64,000 nt of DNA from Bacillus sp. sid0103 (GCF_019219025.1 NZ_JAHUWN010000005.1:124001-188000); one strand, 5' to 3'; counted from the first letter of the stretch, positions 33,955-44,312 are shown. Translations and numbers: made by a program. Notes: generated by a model from the sequence alone, not told the origin.

Positions 33955-34911
33955 TTATTTCACCTCAACCGCCCCGCCGCTGATCCGTTTAAAGCCGCGG
34001 AGCCGACTTAGGTCCTCGATTAATTTCAGTGCTGCTTGATCCTTTGCTTTCGCCTCAATCATGAAATCAACATCCGCCCCGATTTCGCGCAGCATTTTTA
34101 AAAAAGGCGTGATAAATTCTGGGTCGACAAAGTCAGCATGGGAGCGGAATTCCTTCTCATTTTTAGGAGAGGAAATATGGACCTTCGGGATGTGGTGAGC
34201 ATGGTCCCAAGTCCGGAAAATCCGTGGCAGCAGCTCCTCGAGAGAAGTCTCGGACAGATTGGCCATATGGTGATGGTAGTCGAACACAAACGGGATCGAT
34301 TCCGTTTCACAGGCTGCTAACGTTTCTTCGGCATTGTACGTCTTATCGTCATTCTCTAAAGTCATTACCTGTTTAATCGGTGCAGGCAGTGCTGTTAAGT
34401 TTTGATGGAATCGCGGTAAGGTTTGCTGTTTATCACCATAGGCCCCGCCAATATGAATATTAATCAGTCCAACTTGCTCAAGGCCCATCGCTTCAAACAT
34501 GCGATAATGGTAACGCATGTCGACCACGGCGTTTTCGGTAATCTTCGTTTGCGGCGAGGTAAACAGTGTGAACTGATTGGGATGGAAGCTGACGCGCAGG
34601 TTCTTCCGTTTTACGAGTTTGCCAATCTCCAGCCATTCTGAGCGAAAAGGGGTCACAAAGTCCCAGTTCACCTCTGGATGTGTCGCAAGCGGCACAATCG
34701 AACTCGATAAACGGTACAATTCGAGTTCATGAGCAATGTTGTAGTAGAGCATCCGCAGTGTATGATTTAAATTTTGCTTCGTCACTTTCAGCAATTTTTC
34801 CTCGCGCTCGGCGGGGCTTAGCCCCTGATAACGTGTAAACGTCAGTGTCTTGGCTGGAGAGGCGTCCCATAAGCTTATCGCGTGAGATACATAACCAAAC
34901 CGAATCTTCAT
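33955..34911 (-). CDS. uvsE: UV DNA damage endonuclease UvsE
   Basis: A 318-residue TIM-barrel nuclease (UVDE family) that cuts 5' to UV photoproducts. Conserved segments are [45 protein letters not shown] and DYHHHMANL, and they carry the manganese/zinc ligands. The ATG is preceded by AAAGGAG. Located next to clsB as in B. subtilis (ywjD). In Bacillus it contributes to spore UV resistance. Confidence 0.96.
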   Translation of the reverse strand: MKIRFGYVSHAISLWDASPAKTLTFTRYQGLSPAEREEKLLKVTKQNLNHTLRMLYYNIAHELELYRLSSSIVPLATHPEVNWDFVTPFRSEWLEIGKLVKRKNLRVSFHPNQFTLFTSPQTKITENAVVDMRYHYRMFEAMGLEQVGLINIHIGGAYGDKQQTLPRFHQNLTALPAPIKQVMTLENDDKTYNAEETLAACETESIPFVFDYHHHMANLSETSLEELLPRIFRTWDHAHHIPKVHISSPKNEKEFRSHADFVDPEFITPFLKMLREIGADVDFMIEAKAKDQAALKLIEDLSRLRGFKRISGGAVEVK

Positions 34912-34949
34912 AAAAATAACTCCTTTTATAAAAGGCTTTGTTAAGACTC

Positions 34950-35066
34950 ATTGTTGATTGGAGCGGGAAGACGCGAGACTCCGGCGGGAAAAGTGGGTCA
35001 AAGGAGACCACACAGCCACAGGAGTGCCGAGGAGGCTCTCGGACCGCCCGCGGAAAGCGACAAGCC
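34950..35066. repeat. Dispersed structured repeat, type F (copy 2)
   Basis: GATTGGAGCGGGAAGACGCG ... CCGCCCGCGGAAAGCG, with GAGACTCCGGCGGGAAAAG and GAGGAGGCTC. Lies in the uvsE-clsB gap. Compare copies at 16.7 and 57.7 kb. Confidence 0.87.
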
Positions 35067-35080
35067 AGATGAACAGAGCC

Positions 35081-36283
35081 TTATAAAAAATAGGAAACAA
35101 GCCCAGCGATGCCTTCTTTAAATGAGCGAATCAGGTTCGGTCTGTTAAGGACCGCTAATGTCAGTGGAGCAGAGTCCCTAATGTCTTTCTCGAGAATCTC
35201 CTTCAGGCGGTGAATAAAGGCCTTGTCATAAATATAGCAGTTGATTTCTTTGTTTAAATACATGCTTCTTTTATCAAAATTGGCGGTGCCGATATCACAG
35301 ATTTTGTCATCAATCATGAGTGTTTTGGCGTGATAGAACCCTTTTTTATATTGATAAACGTTTGCACCCGCCTGAATCAACTTACGTAAGTAGCGGAACG
35401 ACCCTTCTTGGACAAGCAAATGGTCAGCAGCATAGGGGACGATTACCGAGATATGCACGCCGCGCTTTAAGGCAGCCAGTAACGCCGCTAATATTTTTTG
35501 ACAAGGGATAAAATAGGGCGTGCCAATGATCATCGATTCGTCTGCTTGTTGAATCAGCTTCAAATAATTATCCTCTAACTGCTGGGCTTCTGTCGGAACA
35601 AAACGGTGTCGGATCTGACCGTCAGCCAAGACCGGAAAATAGGACGGATCTTCGAAAAGGTCCTCGCCGCCATACTCGTGCCAGTCTGTCAAAAACTCCG
35701 TTTGCAAATAGTTAACGCTACGGCCGGTGATTTTCAGATGGTAATCGCGCCAAATCCCTAAAGAAGGCTCTTCATCGATATATTCCTTTCCGACGTTAAA
35801 TCCGCCGAGATAGCCAATTTCCCCGTCAATAATCGAAATCTTGCGATGATTTCGAATCTGTGCAGAGTAAAATAGGTAGGGAAGCCTAATGGTATTACTA
35901 AAAGCAAAGCGAACGCCCGCCTCGCGCAACGTCTGGATGGCCTCTTTCTTCACCTTTAAACTTCCAAGCCGGTCCACGAGAAGGCGAACTTCCAACCCGG
36001 TACGGGCCTTTTCTTTTAATATAGTGAAAAATTCCTGACTAATCGCATCATCTTTGACAATATAAAAGAGCACATGAATATGCTTTTTCGCGTTTCTGAG
36101 TTCCTGAAAATAGTCGGCGAACAACTTTTTTCCGTGTGTGAAGATATCCAAATCACCATGAATAATGGCTGTTTCCCTTCTACTGACAATGGAAAGATGC
36201 TTCTTTCTACCTAAATTAAAATCTAAAACAAGCCATATAATGATGAGAAAAAATAGTCCGCTCAAAATGAGTGCCAAATTCAT
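35081..36283 (-). CDS. clsB: Phospholipase D family cardiolipin synthase (YwjE/ClsB-like)
   Basis: A 400-residue membrane-anchored enzyme, one or two N-terminal helices (MNLALILSGLFFLIIIWLVL) and two PLD motifs: HRKISIIDGEIGYLGG and HAKTLMIDDKICDIGTANFD. It makes cardiolipin from phosphatidylglycerol. The start at ATG 36283 follows TTGGAGGAAAG; an upstream TTG is inside that site. It lies next to uvsE and divergent from fadF, as B. subtilis ywjD-ywjE-ywjF. Confidence 0.9.
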   Translation of the reverse strand: MNLALILSGLFFLIIIWLVLDFNLGRKKHLSIVSRRETAIIHGDLDIFTHGKKLFADYFQELRNAKKHIHVLFYIVKDDAISQEFFTILKEKARTGLEVRLLVDRLGSLKVKKEAIQTLREAGVRFAFSNTIRLPYLFYSAQIRNHRKISIIDGEIGYLGGFNVGKEYIDEEPSLGIWRDYHLKITGRSVNYLQTEFLTDWHEYGGEDLFEDPSYFPVLADGQIRHRFVPTEAQQLEDNYLKLIQQADESMIIGTPYFIPCQKILAALLAALKRGVHISVIVPYAADHLLVQEGSFRYLRKLIQAGANVYQYKKGFYHAKTLMIDDKICDIGTANFDKRSMYLNKEINCYIYDKAFIHRLKEILEKDIRDSAPLTLAVLNRPNLIRSFKEGIAGLVSYFL

Positions 36284-36368
36284 CAGAAATCTTTCCTCCA
36301 ATCAGTATTATTAGTTTTTCCGAAAGCACCCTTAAATATTAGTTAACCTAACTTTTCAAAAAATCATT

Positions 36369-36386
36369 TGACTGAACGCTCACTCA
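36369..36386. promoter_or_regulatory. TetR-type (FadR-like) operator upstream of fadF
   Basis: TGACTGAACGCTCACTCA is a near-palindrome (arms TGACTGA and TCACTCA) fitting the B. subtilis FadR pattern TGAATGA-N4-TCATTCA. It shares 16 of 18 bases with the site at 38920 in reverse orientation. Confidence 0.72.
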
Positions 36387-36471
36387 TAATATAATAGAGT
36401 TAAGTATAGATTCAGAAAATTAATTATTTTCTAGTAGTTGTTAAGGGGAAAACAAAGAAAGGGGCAATACA

Positions 36472-38574
36472 ATGAATGGGTTATTATGGGTTAACTTGAT
36501 TGCGTTTCTTGCTGTAACCGCTTACGCGATTAGTTTATTCGTGTATGTGGTCAAGACCCGGATACAATTTATCAAACTCGGGAAAAAAGTTGAATTTGAT
36601 GACAAAGTCAAAGAGCGGCTCCAAAAAATTTGGGTCAATGTATTTGGCCAAAAGAAATTGTTGAAGGATAAAAAAAGCGGGATCATGCACGTCATGTTCT
36701 TCTACGGCTTTATCCTCGTCCAATTTGGCGCGATTGATTTTATTATCAAAGGGATTAAACCGGGAGCCCATCTTCCGCTTGGTCCGCTATATGCAGGGTT
36801 CACTTTCTTTCAAGAATTAGTCACGTTGATGATCTTAGTGGCGGTGATTTGGGCTTTTTATCGCCGTTATGTTGAAAAATTAGTCCGCTTGAAGCGGAAC
36901 TTTAAATCAGGTCTTGTTCTTATTTTTATCGGGGGCTTGATGCTTTCTGTTCTGCTTGGCAATGGGATGGGGATCATCTGGCACGGCGAAGAGGCTTCCT
37001 GGACGGAACCAGTTGCTTCGGCGATTTCGGTTATTTTTTCAGGGATAAATGAAACTGCTTCCATTGTGATTTTCTACATTGCCTGGTGGGTTCACTTATT
37101 GTTCTTGTTAACCTTCTTAGTGTACGTTCCTCAGTCCAAACATGCCCACTTAATTGCGGGACCTGCGAATGTGTATTTTAACCGCTTGGATAAGCCGGGG
37201 AAACTAACAAAAGTTGATTTTGAAGATGAATCCCAAGAATCATTTGGGGTTGGAAAAATAGAAGATTTCACGCAGCATCAAATGATTGACTTTTATGCCT
37301 GCGTCGAATGCGGCCGCTGTACGAATATGTGTCCGGCAACTGGGACAGGGAAAATGCTGTCACCGATGGACTTAATCGTGAAACTGCGTGATCATTTAAC
37401 CAATCATGGGGCTGTCGTTACCTCGAAGCAGCCGTGGGTGCCAACATTTGCGTTTGGCAATACAACGGGGAATCAACTGGCGCTTGCATCAGCCGGTCAA
37501 GGAGCTCAGGAGTCGGCTGCAGCTGGTGTGTACAGTCCAAGCTTGATTGGCGATGTCATTACGGAAGAAGAAATTTGGGCGTGTACGACATGCCGAAACT
37601 GTGAAGATCAATGTCCCGTTATGAATGAGCACGTCGATAAAATTATCGACCTGCGCCGTTATCTAGTGTTAACCGAAGGGAAAATGGATGCCGATGCGCA
37701 GCGCGCGATGACCAATATCGAACGCCAAGGCAATCCGTGGGGCTTGAACAGAAAAGAACGGGAGAATTGGCGTGAAGCCCGCGAAGATGTTCATGTACCA
37801 ACCGTGAAGGAAATGAATAAGGCCGGCGAAGAATTTGAATACCTCTTCTGGGTTGGCGCGATGGGTTCTTACGATAACCGCAGTCAAAAGATTGCTTTAT
37901 CGTTTGCGAAATTGCTCAATGAAGCTGGCGTGAAATTTGCCATCCTCGGCAACAAAGAGAAAAACTCTGGTGATACACCGCGCCGTCTCGGCAATGAGTT
38001 CTTGTTCCAGGACTTGGCGACAAAAAATATTGAGGAATTTGAAAAGGCTGAGGTCAAGAAGATCGTCACGATTGACCCGCATGCCTATAACATTTTCAAA
38101 AATGAATACCCTGATTTCGGCTTAACAGATATCGAAGTGCTCCATCATACCGAGCTTCTTTACGAGTTGGTCCGTGATGGCAGACTGGTGCCGAAACATC
38201 TTGTTGATGAAACGATTACCTTCCACGATTCCTGTTATTTAGGGCGTTACAATGATGTCTATGATGCGCCTCGTGAGATACTTAAAGCAATTCCGGGCGT
38301 GAAGCTCCTAGAAATGGAGCGGAACCGAGAGAAAGCGATGTGCTGTGGTGCCGGCGGCGGGATGATGTGGATGGAAGAAGAAACCGGACACCGCATCAAC
38401 GTGGCTAGAACCGAGCAGGCTCTTGCGGTTAACCCATCGGTGATCAGTTCTGGCTGTCCATACTGTTTAACGATGCTGTCCGATGGGACGAAGGCAAAAG
38501 AAGTCGAAGAAAAGGTCTCGACTTACGATGTAGCCGAACTGCTTGAAAAAGCGGTTTGCGGGGAAGTGGCGTAG
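36472..38574 (+). CDS. fadF: FadF-type iron-sulfur membrane oxidoreductase (ETF-linked)
   Basis: A 700-residue protein. An N-terminal membrane domain with about five helices (residues 1-215) resembling a cytochrome b / NarI-like gamma subunit is followed by two 4Fe-4S motifs (CVECGRCTNMCPA and CTTCRNCEDQCPV) and a C-terminal CCG domain (FHDSCYLGRYN and CCGAGGGMMWME). Such proteins are thought to pass electrons from electron-transfer flavoprotein in beta-oxidation to menaquinone. It stands upstream of the acyl-CoA degradation genes and has a FadR-like operator. The ATG is preceded by AAAGGGG. Confidence 0.9.
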   Translation: MNGLLWVNLIAFLAVTAYAISLFVYVVKTRIQFIKLGKKVEFDDKVKERLQKIWVNVFGQKKLLKDKKSGIMHVMFFYGFILVQFGAIDFIIKGIKPGAHLPLGPLYAGFTFFQELVTLMILVAVIWAFYRRYVEKLVRLKRNFKSGLVLIFIGGLMLSVLLGNGMGIIWHGEEASWTEPVASAISVIFSGINETASIVIFYIAWWVHLLFLLTFLVYVPQSKHAHLIAGPANVYFNRLDKPGKLTKVDFEDESQESFGVGKIEDFTQHQMIDFYACVECGRCTNMCPATGTGKMLSPMDLIVKLRDHLTNHGAVVTSKQPWVPTFAFGNTTGNQLALASAGQGAQESAAAGVYSPSLIGDVITEEEIWACTTCRNCEDQCPVMNEHVDKIIDLRRYLVLTEGKMDADAQRAMTNIERQGNPWGLNRKERENWREAREDVHVPTVKEMNKAGEEFEYLFWVGAMGSYDNRSQKIALSFAKLLNEAGVKFAILGNKEKNSGDTPRRLGNEFLFQDLATKNIEEFEKAEVKKIVTIDPHAYNIFKNEYPDFGLTDIEVLHHTELLYELVRDGRLVPKHLVDETITFHDSCYLGRYNDVYDAPREILKAIPGVKLLEMERNREKAMCCGAGGGMMWMEEETGHRINVARTEQALAVNPSVISSGCPYCLTMLSDGTKAKEVEEKVSTYDVAELLEKAVCGEVA

Positions 38575-38584
38575 ATTTTTAATG

Positions 38585-38664
38585 AAGTGCGGAAGTTGAT
38601 TTGTTGACATATTCATAAAATTTTAAAAATTTTGTGTAAAACATTTCAACTTCTGCACTTTTTT
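38585..38664 (+). terminator. Terminator after fadF
   Basis: AAGTGCGGAAGTTGA and TCAACTTCTGCACTT form a 15-bp stem with one mismatch across a loop of nearly 50 bases, followed by TTTTTTAT. Confidence 0.6.
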
Positions 38665-38672
38665 ATGTAGAA

Positions 38673-38697
38673 TATAATGTATAGAAAAACGCTTACA
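38673..38697 (+). promoter_or_regulatory. Possible promoter with cre-like site upstream of the thiolase gene
   Basis: TATAAT at 38673-38678 is followed by GAAAAACGCTTACA (38684-38697), 12 of 14 to the cre consensus, in a position expected for CcpA repression. No clear -35 was found. Confidence 0.4.
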
Positions 38698-38709
38698 TTT
38701 CCATTTTTT

Positions 38710-38884
38710 CAAAGCTCTTTTCGTAAACTTTGGTGATTTTGGAGCTTAATAAGGGTCATTTACTAAGGTCACAAGGGCATTTTTGCCAAGGTTCTTAACG
38801 AAAAGATGCCACGATGCTTCTAGGATTATGGGTTGATTAACTTATTCGAAATACAACAATCTATGTGAAAACAGACTTTTTAAA
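38710..38884. mobile_element. MITE-like element, copy B
   Basis: About 175 bases with terminal inverted repeats (AAAGCTCTTTTCGTAAACTT and inverse of the right end AAAAGTCTGTTTTCACATAG). Interior GGGTCATTTACT and ATGCCACGATGC match copy A at 14.8 kb in reverse orientation. Inserted between the cre/TATAAT segment and the thiolase operator. Confidence 0.72.
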
Positions 38885-38919
38885 AAGCAGCTGGCTGCGT
38901 TTCTTTTTTGGATTGAGTC

Positions 38920-38937
38920 TGAGCGAGCGTTCAGTCG
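38920..38937. promoter_or_regulatory. TetR-type (FadR-like) operator upstream of the thiolase gene
   Basis: TGAGCGAGCGTTCAGTCG; its inverse CGACTGAACGCTCGCTCA equals the fadF site at 16 of 18 positions. It lies 61 bases upstream of the thiolase start. Confidence 0.68.
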
Positions 38938-38997
38938 CCTGCGGCTATTTTTTACGAAGGTTTATCTGAATATTATGAACAGGGGAGTGTGTGTAAG

Positions 38998-40185
38998 ATG
39001 GGGAGAACAGTCATTTTAAGCGGAGTTAGAACACCTTTTGGAAAATTAGGGGGCGCCTTAAGCAGCTTTACCGCATCACAACTAGGTGGAATTGCTGTAA
39101 AAGAGGCATTAGTTCGTGCGGGCGTGAAGCCGGAAGATGTTGAGGAAGTCATTCTTGGGTCGGTCCTACAAGGGGGCCAGGGGCAGATTCCATCACGTCA
39201 GGCGGCTCAGCACGCGGGACTGCCATGGGAAGTAAAAACCGAAACGATTAATAAGGTTTGTGCGTCTGGTATGCGCAGTGTCACGCTGGCCGATCAAATT
39301 ATCCGCGCCGGTGATGAGGAAGTGATTGTTGCAGGCGGGATGGAATCAATGAGCAACGCGCCATATGTTCTTCCAAAAGCACGCTGGGGTTTCCGGATGG
39401 GTGACGCGCAGGTTAAGGATCTAATGATTCATGACGGCTTAACATGCAGTTTCACAGGTGTTCACATGGGCACCTACGGCAATGAGGCCGCTCGTGATAT
39501 GGAAATTAGCCGCGAGGCACAGGATGAGTGGGCACTCAGAAGCCATGTCCGCGCGATTGCGGCGATTGAGAGCGGAAAATTTGGGGAAGAAATCGTTGCC
39601 GTTGAGGTTCCGCAGCGCAAAGGAGCGCCGGTTGTGGTTGCGACGGACGAATCTCCGCGAAAGGATACGTCGCTAGCGCGCTTGTCTAAATTAGCACCGG
39701 TTTTTAATGCAACGGGAACAATTACGGCAGGAAATGCGCCAGGGGTCAATGACGGTGCGGCAGCCCTCGTGTTAATGAGTGAAGAGCGCGCACTTCGTGA
39801 AGGCAAGCAGGTGGAAGCTGTGATTATCGGTCATGCGGCGGTCGCGGTGGAAGCAAAGGACTTCCCAAAAACGCCAGGCCTGGTAATTAATGAGCTTTTA
39901 CGAAAAACAGGCAAAACAGTGGATGAAGTCGATTTATTTGAAATCAACGAAGCCTTTGCGGCAGTGGCTTTAGTGAGCGAGAAAATTGCTGGTTTAGATC
40001 CAGAAAAGGTCAATGTCAATGGCGGTGCGGTCGCCTTAGGCCATCCGATTGGGGCCAGCGGTGCGCGCATTATTCTTACACTAATGCATGAATTAAAGCG
40101 ACGTGGCGGCGGTATTGGGATTGCGGCCATTTGCAGCGGCGGCGGCCAGGGCGATGCAGTGATGATTGAGGTTCCGCGTGGTTAA
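38998..40185 (+). CDS. Acetyl-CoA C-acetyltransferase (thiolase)
   Basis: A 395-residue thiolase. The acylated cysteine lies in [12 protein letters not shown] (about residue 88), the catalytic histidine in [17 protein letters not shown] and the second cysteine in [12 protein letters not shown]. Likely reaction is acetoacetyl-CoA cleavage or 3-ketoacyl-CoA thiolysis; substrate preference is not readable. The start at ATG 38998 follows GGGGAGTG; a GTG at 38989 is inside that spacing. First gene of the acyl-CoA operon running to icmF. Confidence 0.93.
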   Translation: MGRTVILSGVRTPFGKLGGALSSFTASQLGGIAVKEALVRAGVKPEDVEEVILGSVLQGGQGQIPSRQAAQHAGLPWEVKTETINKVCASGMRSVTLADQIIRAGDEEVIVAGGMESMSNAPYVLPKARWGFRMGDAQVKDLMIHDGLTCSFTGVHMGTYGNEAARDMEISREAQDEWALRSHVRAIAAIESGKFGEEIVAVEVPQRKGAPVVVATDESPRKDTSLARLSKLAPVFNATGTITAGNAPGVNDGAAALVLMSEERALREGKQVEAVIIGHAAVAVEAKDFPKTPGLVINELLRKTGKTVDEVDLFEINEAFAAVALVSEKIAGLDPEKVNVNGGAVALGHPIGASGARIILTLMHELKRRGGGIGIAAICSGGGQGDAVMIEVPRG

Positions 40186-40242
40186 TTAGTTGATAGTTTT
40201 TAAGTTAAATAGATGGTGTTGATTTCCATATATTGTCTAATT

Positions 40243-40347
40243 GCACAAAACACTTGGATTTTCGCACAAAACCATCTGAAAATGGCACAAAATTCATGAG
40301 AAATGGCACAAGTCATATTGGAAATCGCACAAAACACCAAAAAGCTT
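40243..40347. repeat. Short direct repeats, exact 21-bp period, core GCACAAAA
   Basis: Five copies start at 40243, 40264, 40285, 40306 and 40327. The core is preceded by C, T or G (mostly TGGCACAAAA or TCGCACAAAA). The 20 bases before the first copy (TTTCCATATATTGTCTAATT) recur exactly before the array at 50.7 kb. Fills the thiolase-hbd gap. Confidence 0.92.
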
Positions 40348-40437
40348 TTTTAGAAAAAAACACTAGAAAACTTATGAAGATACCAAATAAAAAAATCTAG
40401 GTCGGAATGCTTTCCGGCCTTCTTCGGAGGGTAAAGA

Positions 40438-41289
40438 ATGAAGATTTCAAAGTTGATGGTCATTGGTGCAGGACAAATGGGCTCCGGGATTGCGCAAGTT
40501 TGTGCCCAAGCAGGGTATCAAGTCATCTTAAATGATTTAAAGCCCGAGTTTGTGGAACGCGGCCTAGCTGGAATCAATAAAATACTTACACGGAATGTTG
40601 ACAAAGGACGCCTTACGGAAGAGCAAAAACAAGCCATTCTCGGAAACATTACTGCGTCCACCGACTTAAACGATGCCCATGACGTCGACCTTGTCATCGA
40701 AGCCGCCATTGAAAACATGAACATCAAAACAAACATCTTTACCCAGCTCGATGAAATTACCCCAGCTCACGCGATACTCGCGAGCAATACCTCATCATTG
40801 CCGATCACGGAAATTGCGGCAGCCACGAAGCGTCCGGAGAAAGTGATCGGTATGCACTTCATGAACCCGGTTCCGGTTATGAAGCTCGTCGAGATCATTC
40901 GCGGCCTCGCTACAACAGATGAAGTGTACCAAGTGATTGAAGATATGACAAAAACCTTAAGCAAGGTACCGGTTGAAGTGAACGACTTCCCAGGGTTTGT
41001 CTCCAATCGCATTCTGATGCCAATGATCAACGAAGCGATTTATACCCTATATGAGGGCGTGGCTACGAAGGAAGCGATCGATGAAGTGATGAAACTAGGT
41101 ATGAATCACCCGATGGGGCCGTTAACCTTGGCTGATTTTATCGGCTTGGATACATGTTTGTATATTATGGAAACGCTTCACCAAGGCTTTGGCGACGACA
41201 AATACCGTCCATGCCCGCTTCTCCGTAAATATGTAAAAGCAGGCTGGCTTGGCAAGAAGACAGGACGCGGTTTTTATACGTACGAATAA
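40438..41289 (+). CDS. hbd: 3-hydroxybutyryl-CoA dehydrogenase
   Basis: A 283-residue NAD-dependent 3-hydroxyacyl-CoA dehydrogenase. The Rossmann motif [18 protein letters not shown] is at residues 10-27, the catalytic histidine lies in [17 protein letters not shown] and the C-terminal domain has [17 protein letters not shown]. Converts 3-hydroxybutyryl-CoA to acetoacetyl-CoA, or the reverse. AAGGAGGG-like site TCGGAGGG precedes the ATG. Confidence 0.95.
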   Translation: MKISKLMVIGAGQMGSGIAQVCAQAGYQVILNDLKPEFVERGLAGINKILTRNVDKGRLTEEQKQAILGNITASTDLNDAHDVDLVIEAAIENMNIKTNIFTQLDEITPAHAILASNTSSLPITEIAAATKRPEKVIGMHFMNPVPVMKLVEIIRGLATTDEVYQVIEDMTKTLSKVPVEVNDFPGFVSNRILMPMINEAIYTLYEGVATKEAIDEVMKLGMNHPMGPLTLADFIGLDTCLYIMETLHQGFGDDKYRPCPLLRKYVKAGWLGKKTGRGFYTYE

Positions 41290-41363
41290 CCACAGCATTT
41301 CTTCATAAAGGGGTCGTGATGATGAATACCACAATAGTACATTCCTCAAAAGGGGAGACCACC

Positions 41364-42494
41364 ATGAATCTTTCATTCACCGAAGAGCAAAAAATGATGC
41401 GAATAATGGTGCGCGATTTTGCTAACAGCGAAATTGTGCCATTCATTGAAAATATGGAAAGGGGAGAATTTCCGCGTGAAATCCTCCGCAAAATGGGTGC
41501 GCTTGGCTTAATGGGGATTCCTGTCCCGGAAAAATACGGCGGTGCAGCAATGGATTTCACCTCCTATATTTTAGCAATCCATGAGCTTTCCAAGGTCAGT
41601 GCAACAATCGGGGTTATTCTTTCAGTCCATACCTCAGTCTGCACGAACCCGATCCTTTATTTTGGAACCGAGCAGCAGAAACAGAAATACGTGCCGAAAT
41701 TGGCGTCAGGGGAGTACCTCGGTGCATTTTGCTTAACAGAGCCAAGTTCCGGTTCGGATGCGGCCAGCTTAAAGTCCCGTGCTGTCAAGAAGGGCGATCA
41801 ATATGTGATCAACGGCTCAAAGGTATTCATTACGAACGGCGGCGAGGCCGATGTCTATATTGTGTTTGCAAAAACGAATCCTGAACTGGGCAGCAAGGGA
41901 ATTTCTGCATTTATCGTTGAAAAAAATACCCCTGGCTTTATTGTCGGCAAGGATGAGAAGAAAATGGGCTTGCACGGTTCCAGAACCGTCCAACTCACTT
42001 TCGAAGACATGCACGTCCCTGTAGAAAACATGCTTGGCGCCGAGGGCGAAGGCTTTAAAATTGCGATGGCGAACCTTGATGTCGGCCGCATCGGGATTGC
42101 GACCCAGGCACTTGGGATTGCCGAGGCCGCACTGTCAGCTGCAACGACCTATGCCGGGGACCGTCAGCAATTTGGCAAGCCAATCGCTGCCCAACAGGGA
42201 ATTGGCTTTAAGCTAGCCGACATGGCAACCAGCGTCGAAGCGGCGAAACTATTAGTCTATCGCGCTGCTTATTTACGAACGCACGGATTGAAATGTACGT
42301 TGGAGGCGTCGATGGCGAAATTGTTCGCCACCAAAACAGCGGTCGAAGTCACAACCGAAGCGATTCAAGTATTCGGCGGCTACGGCTATACGGAAGATTA
42401 TCCAGTCGAGCGCTATTTCCGTGATGCAAAAATCACCGAAATTTATGAAGGCACAAGCGAAATTCAACGAATTGTAATCAGTAAGCACTTGTAA
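41364..42494 (+). CDS. Acyl-CoA dehydrogenase (first)
   Basis: A 376-residue FAD-dependent short/medium-chain acyl-CoA dehydrogenase. AFCLTEPSSGSDAASLKSRAV and the C-terminal GYGYTEDYPVERYFRDAKI with YEGTSEIQRIVI, where the glutamate is the catalytic base (YEGTSE), are all present. The start at ATG 41364 is preceded by AAAGGGGAGAC; an ATG at 41316 in frame has no site. It passes electrons to electron-transfer flavoprotein and so to FadF. Confidence 0.94.
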   Translation: MNLSFTEEQKMMRIMVRDFANSEIVPFIENMERGEFPREILRKMGALGLMGIPVPEKYGGAAMDFTSYILAIHELSKVSATIGVILSVHTSVCTNPILYFGTEQQKQKYVPKLASGEYLGAFCLTEPSSGSDAASLKSRAVKKGDQYVINGSKVFITNGGEADVYIVFAKTNPELGSKGISAFIVEKNTPGFIVGKDEKKMGLHGSRTVQLTFEDMHVPVENMLGAEGEGFKIAMANLDVGRIGIATQALGIAEAALSAATTYAGDRQQFGKPIAAQQGIGFKLADMATSVEAAKLLVYRAAYLRTHGLKCTLEASMAKLFATKTAVEVTTEAIQVFGGYGYTEDYPVERYFRDAKITEIYEGTSEIQRIVISKHL

Positions 42495-42518
42495 ATATAT
42501 CCACTAGGAGGTCTTAAA

Positions 42519-43658
42519 ATGAACTTTAAACTATCTGAAGAACATGAAATGATTCGGAAAATGGTGCGTGATTTTGCAAGGAATGAAGTGGCGCCAACGG
42601 CAGCGGAACGCGATGAGGAAGAACGCTTTGACCGGGAAATTTTTGACAAAATGGCGGAGCTGGGTTTAACGGGAATCCCGTGGCCGGAAGAGTACGGCGG
42701 AATTGGCAGTGATTACCTGGCTTATTGTATTGCGGTAGAGGAACTGTCCCGTGTTGACGCGTCAACGGGTGTTCTGCTGTCCGCACATACATCGTTAGCG
42801 GGCTGGCCGATTTTTAAATTCGGCAGTGAAGAGCAAAAGCAAACGTATCTGCGAGCCTTAGCAGAAGGGACGAAAATTGGTGCGTATGGCTTAACAGAGC
42901 CTGGCAGCGGTTCAGATGCCGGTGGAATGAGAACCACTGCCCGCCTTGAAGGTGATCATTATGTCCTCAATGGCTCGAAAATCTTCATTACCAACGGCGG
43001 TGTAGCCGACATTTATGTGGTGTTTGCATTAACGGACCCTGAAAGCAAACAACGGGGAACGACGGCGTTTATTATCGAGAGCGACTTCCCAGGCTTCTCG
43101 GTTGGAAAAAAAGAAAAGAAACTCGGGATCCGTTCGTCACCGACAACAGAAATTATTTTTGAAGATTGCAAGGTTCCAGTTGCGAATCGACTTGGGGCTG
43201 AAGGTGAAGGCTTTAAAATTGCGATGATGACTCTTGATGGAGGCCGCAACGGCATTGCCGCTCAAGCGGTTGGGATTGCCCAAGGTGCGCTTGATGCTGC
43301 AACGGACTATGCGAAGGAACGCCACCAATTCGGAAAACCAATCGTAGCGAATCAAGGGATTGCCTTTAAACTGGCCGATATGGCAACCGGGATTGAGGCC
43401 TCACGACTATTAACATATCAAGCGGCATGGCTGGAGTCACAAGGTTTGCCGTACGGTAAAGAATCGGCGATGTCGAAGCTTCTTGCTGGCGATACAGCGA
43501 TGAAGGTGACCACTGAGGCCGTGCAGGTCTTTGGCGGGTATGGCTATACAAAGGATTATCCAGTTGAGCGATTCATGCGCGATGCGAAAATTACGCAAAT
43601 CTATGAAGGCACACAAGAAATTCAACGACTTGTGATCTCGCGGATGATCACGAAGTAA
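42519..43658 (+). CDS. Acyl-CoA dehydrogenase (second)
   Basis: A 379-residue paralog of the upstream dehydrogenase, with [18 protein letters not shown] and [21 protein letters not shown], catalytic glutamate YEGTQE. It begins 24 bases after the first gene with AGGAGGTC upstream. Two dehydrogenases in tandem are common in this operon type and may cover straight and branched acyl-CoAs; the division is inference. Confidence 0.94.
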   Translation: MNFKLSEEHEMIRKMVRDFARNEVAPTAAERDEEERFDREIFDKMAELGLTGIPWPEEYGGIGSDYLAYCIAVEELSRVDASTGVLLSAHTSLAGWPIFKFGSEEQKQTYLRALAEGTKIGAYGLTEPGSGSDAGGMRTTARLEGDHYVLNGSKIFITNGGVADIYVVFALTDPESKQRGTTAFIIESDFPGFSVGKKEKKLGIRSSPTTEIIFEDCKVPVANRLGAEGEGFKIAMMTLDGGRNGIAAQAVGIAQGALDAATDYAKERHQFGKPIVANQGIAFKLADMATGIEASRLLTYQAAWLESQGLPYGKESAMSKLLAGDTAMKVTTEAVQVFGGYGYTKDYPVERFMRDAKITQIYEGTQEIQRLVISRMITK

Positions 43659-43670
43659 GGCGGTTAGAGG

Positions 43671-44312
43671 ATGGAAAAAAAACGGGATGTACTGGCTTCT
43701 GTAAAGGATGAACGCCTTGTCCAGAAACGGCGTGACCAAATGATTAAAGGGGCAGTCAGTCTTTTTAAGGAAAAGGGCTTTCACCGGACAACGACGCGGG
43801 AAATCGCCAAAGCGGCTGGTTTCAGTATTGGGACACTTTATGAATACATCCGCTCTAAGGAAGATGTTCTTTATCTTGTGTGCGACAGCATTTATGAGCA
43901 TGTGAGCGAACGCCTCGCGCAGGACCTCGAGCAGAAAAATGGCACGCTTTCTAGTCTGAAGTTAGGTGTCGGGCATTATTTCCGAGTCGTCGATGAGATG
44001 CAGGATGAAGTGCTTGTCATGTATCAAGAAGCGAAATCGCTGACGAAGGATGCCCTTCCCTATGTCCTGAAAAAAGAAATCGAAATGGCCGCGATGTTTG
44101 AAAGTCTGATCGTCCGCTGTGTTGAAAATGGCGAGCTGCAGTTATCAAAAAAACAGATTGAATTAATCTCCCATAACATTATTGTCGAGGGACAAATGTG
44201 GGCGTTCCGCCGCTGGGCATTGCAAAAATTATATACACTTGATGAGTATATTGAACTGCAAACGGAGCAATTGTTCCAAGGGATTCATTCGTCGACAAAA
44301 GCACGGTTGTAA
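43671..44312 (+). CDS. TetR family regulator of the acyl-CoA operon (FadR-like)
   Basis: A 213-residue repressor with an N-terminal helix-turn-helix (residues about 20-65: GAVSLFKEKGFHRTTTREIAKAAGFSIGTLYEYIRSKEDVLY in parts). The C-terminal ligand domain is probably acyl-CoA-binding. It sits inside the operon, 12 bases after the second acyl-CoA dehydrogenase with a weak AGAGG site. Two matching operator-like sites in front of fadF and thiolase are natural targets. Confidence 0.88.
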   Translation: MEKKRDVLASVKDERLVQKRRDQMIKGAVSLFKEKGFHRTTTREIAKAAGFSIGTLYEYIRSKEDVLYLVCDSIYEHVSERLAQDLEQKNGTLSSLKLGVGHYFRVVDEMQDEVLVMYQEAKSLTKDALPYVLKKEIEMAAMFESLIVRCVENGELQLSKKQIELISHNIIVEGQMWAFRRWALQKLYTLDEYIELQTEQLFQGIHSSTKARL

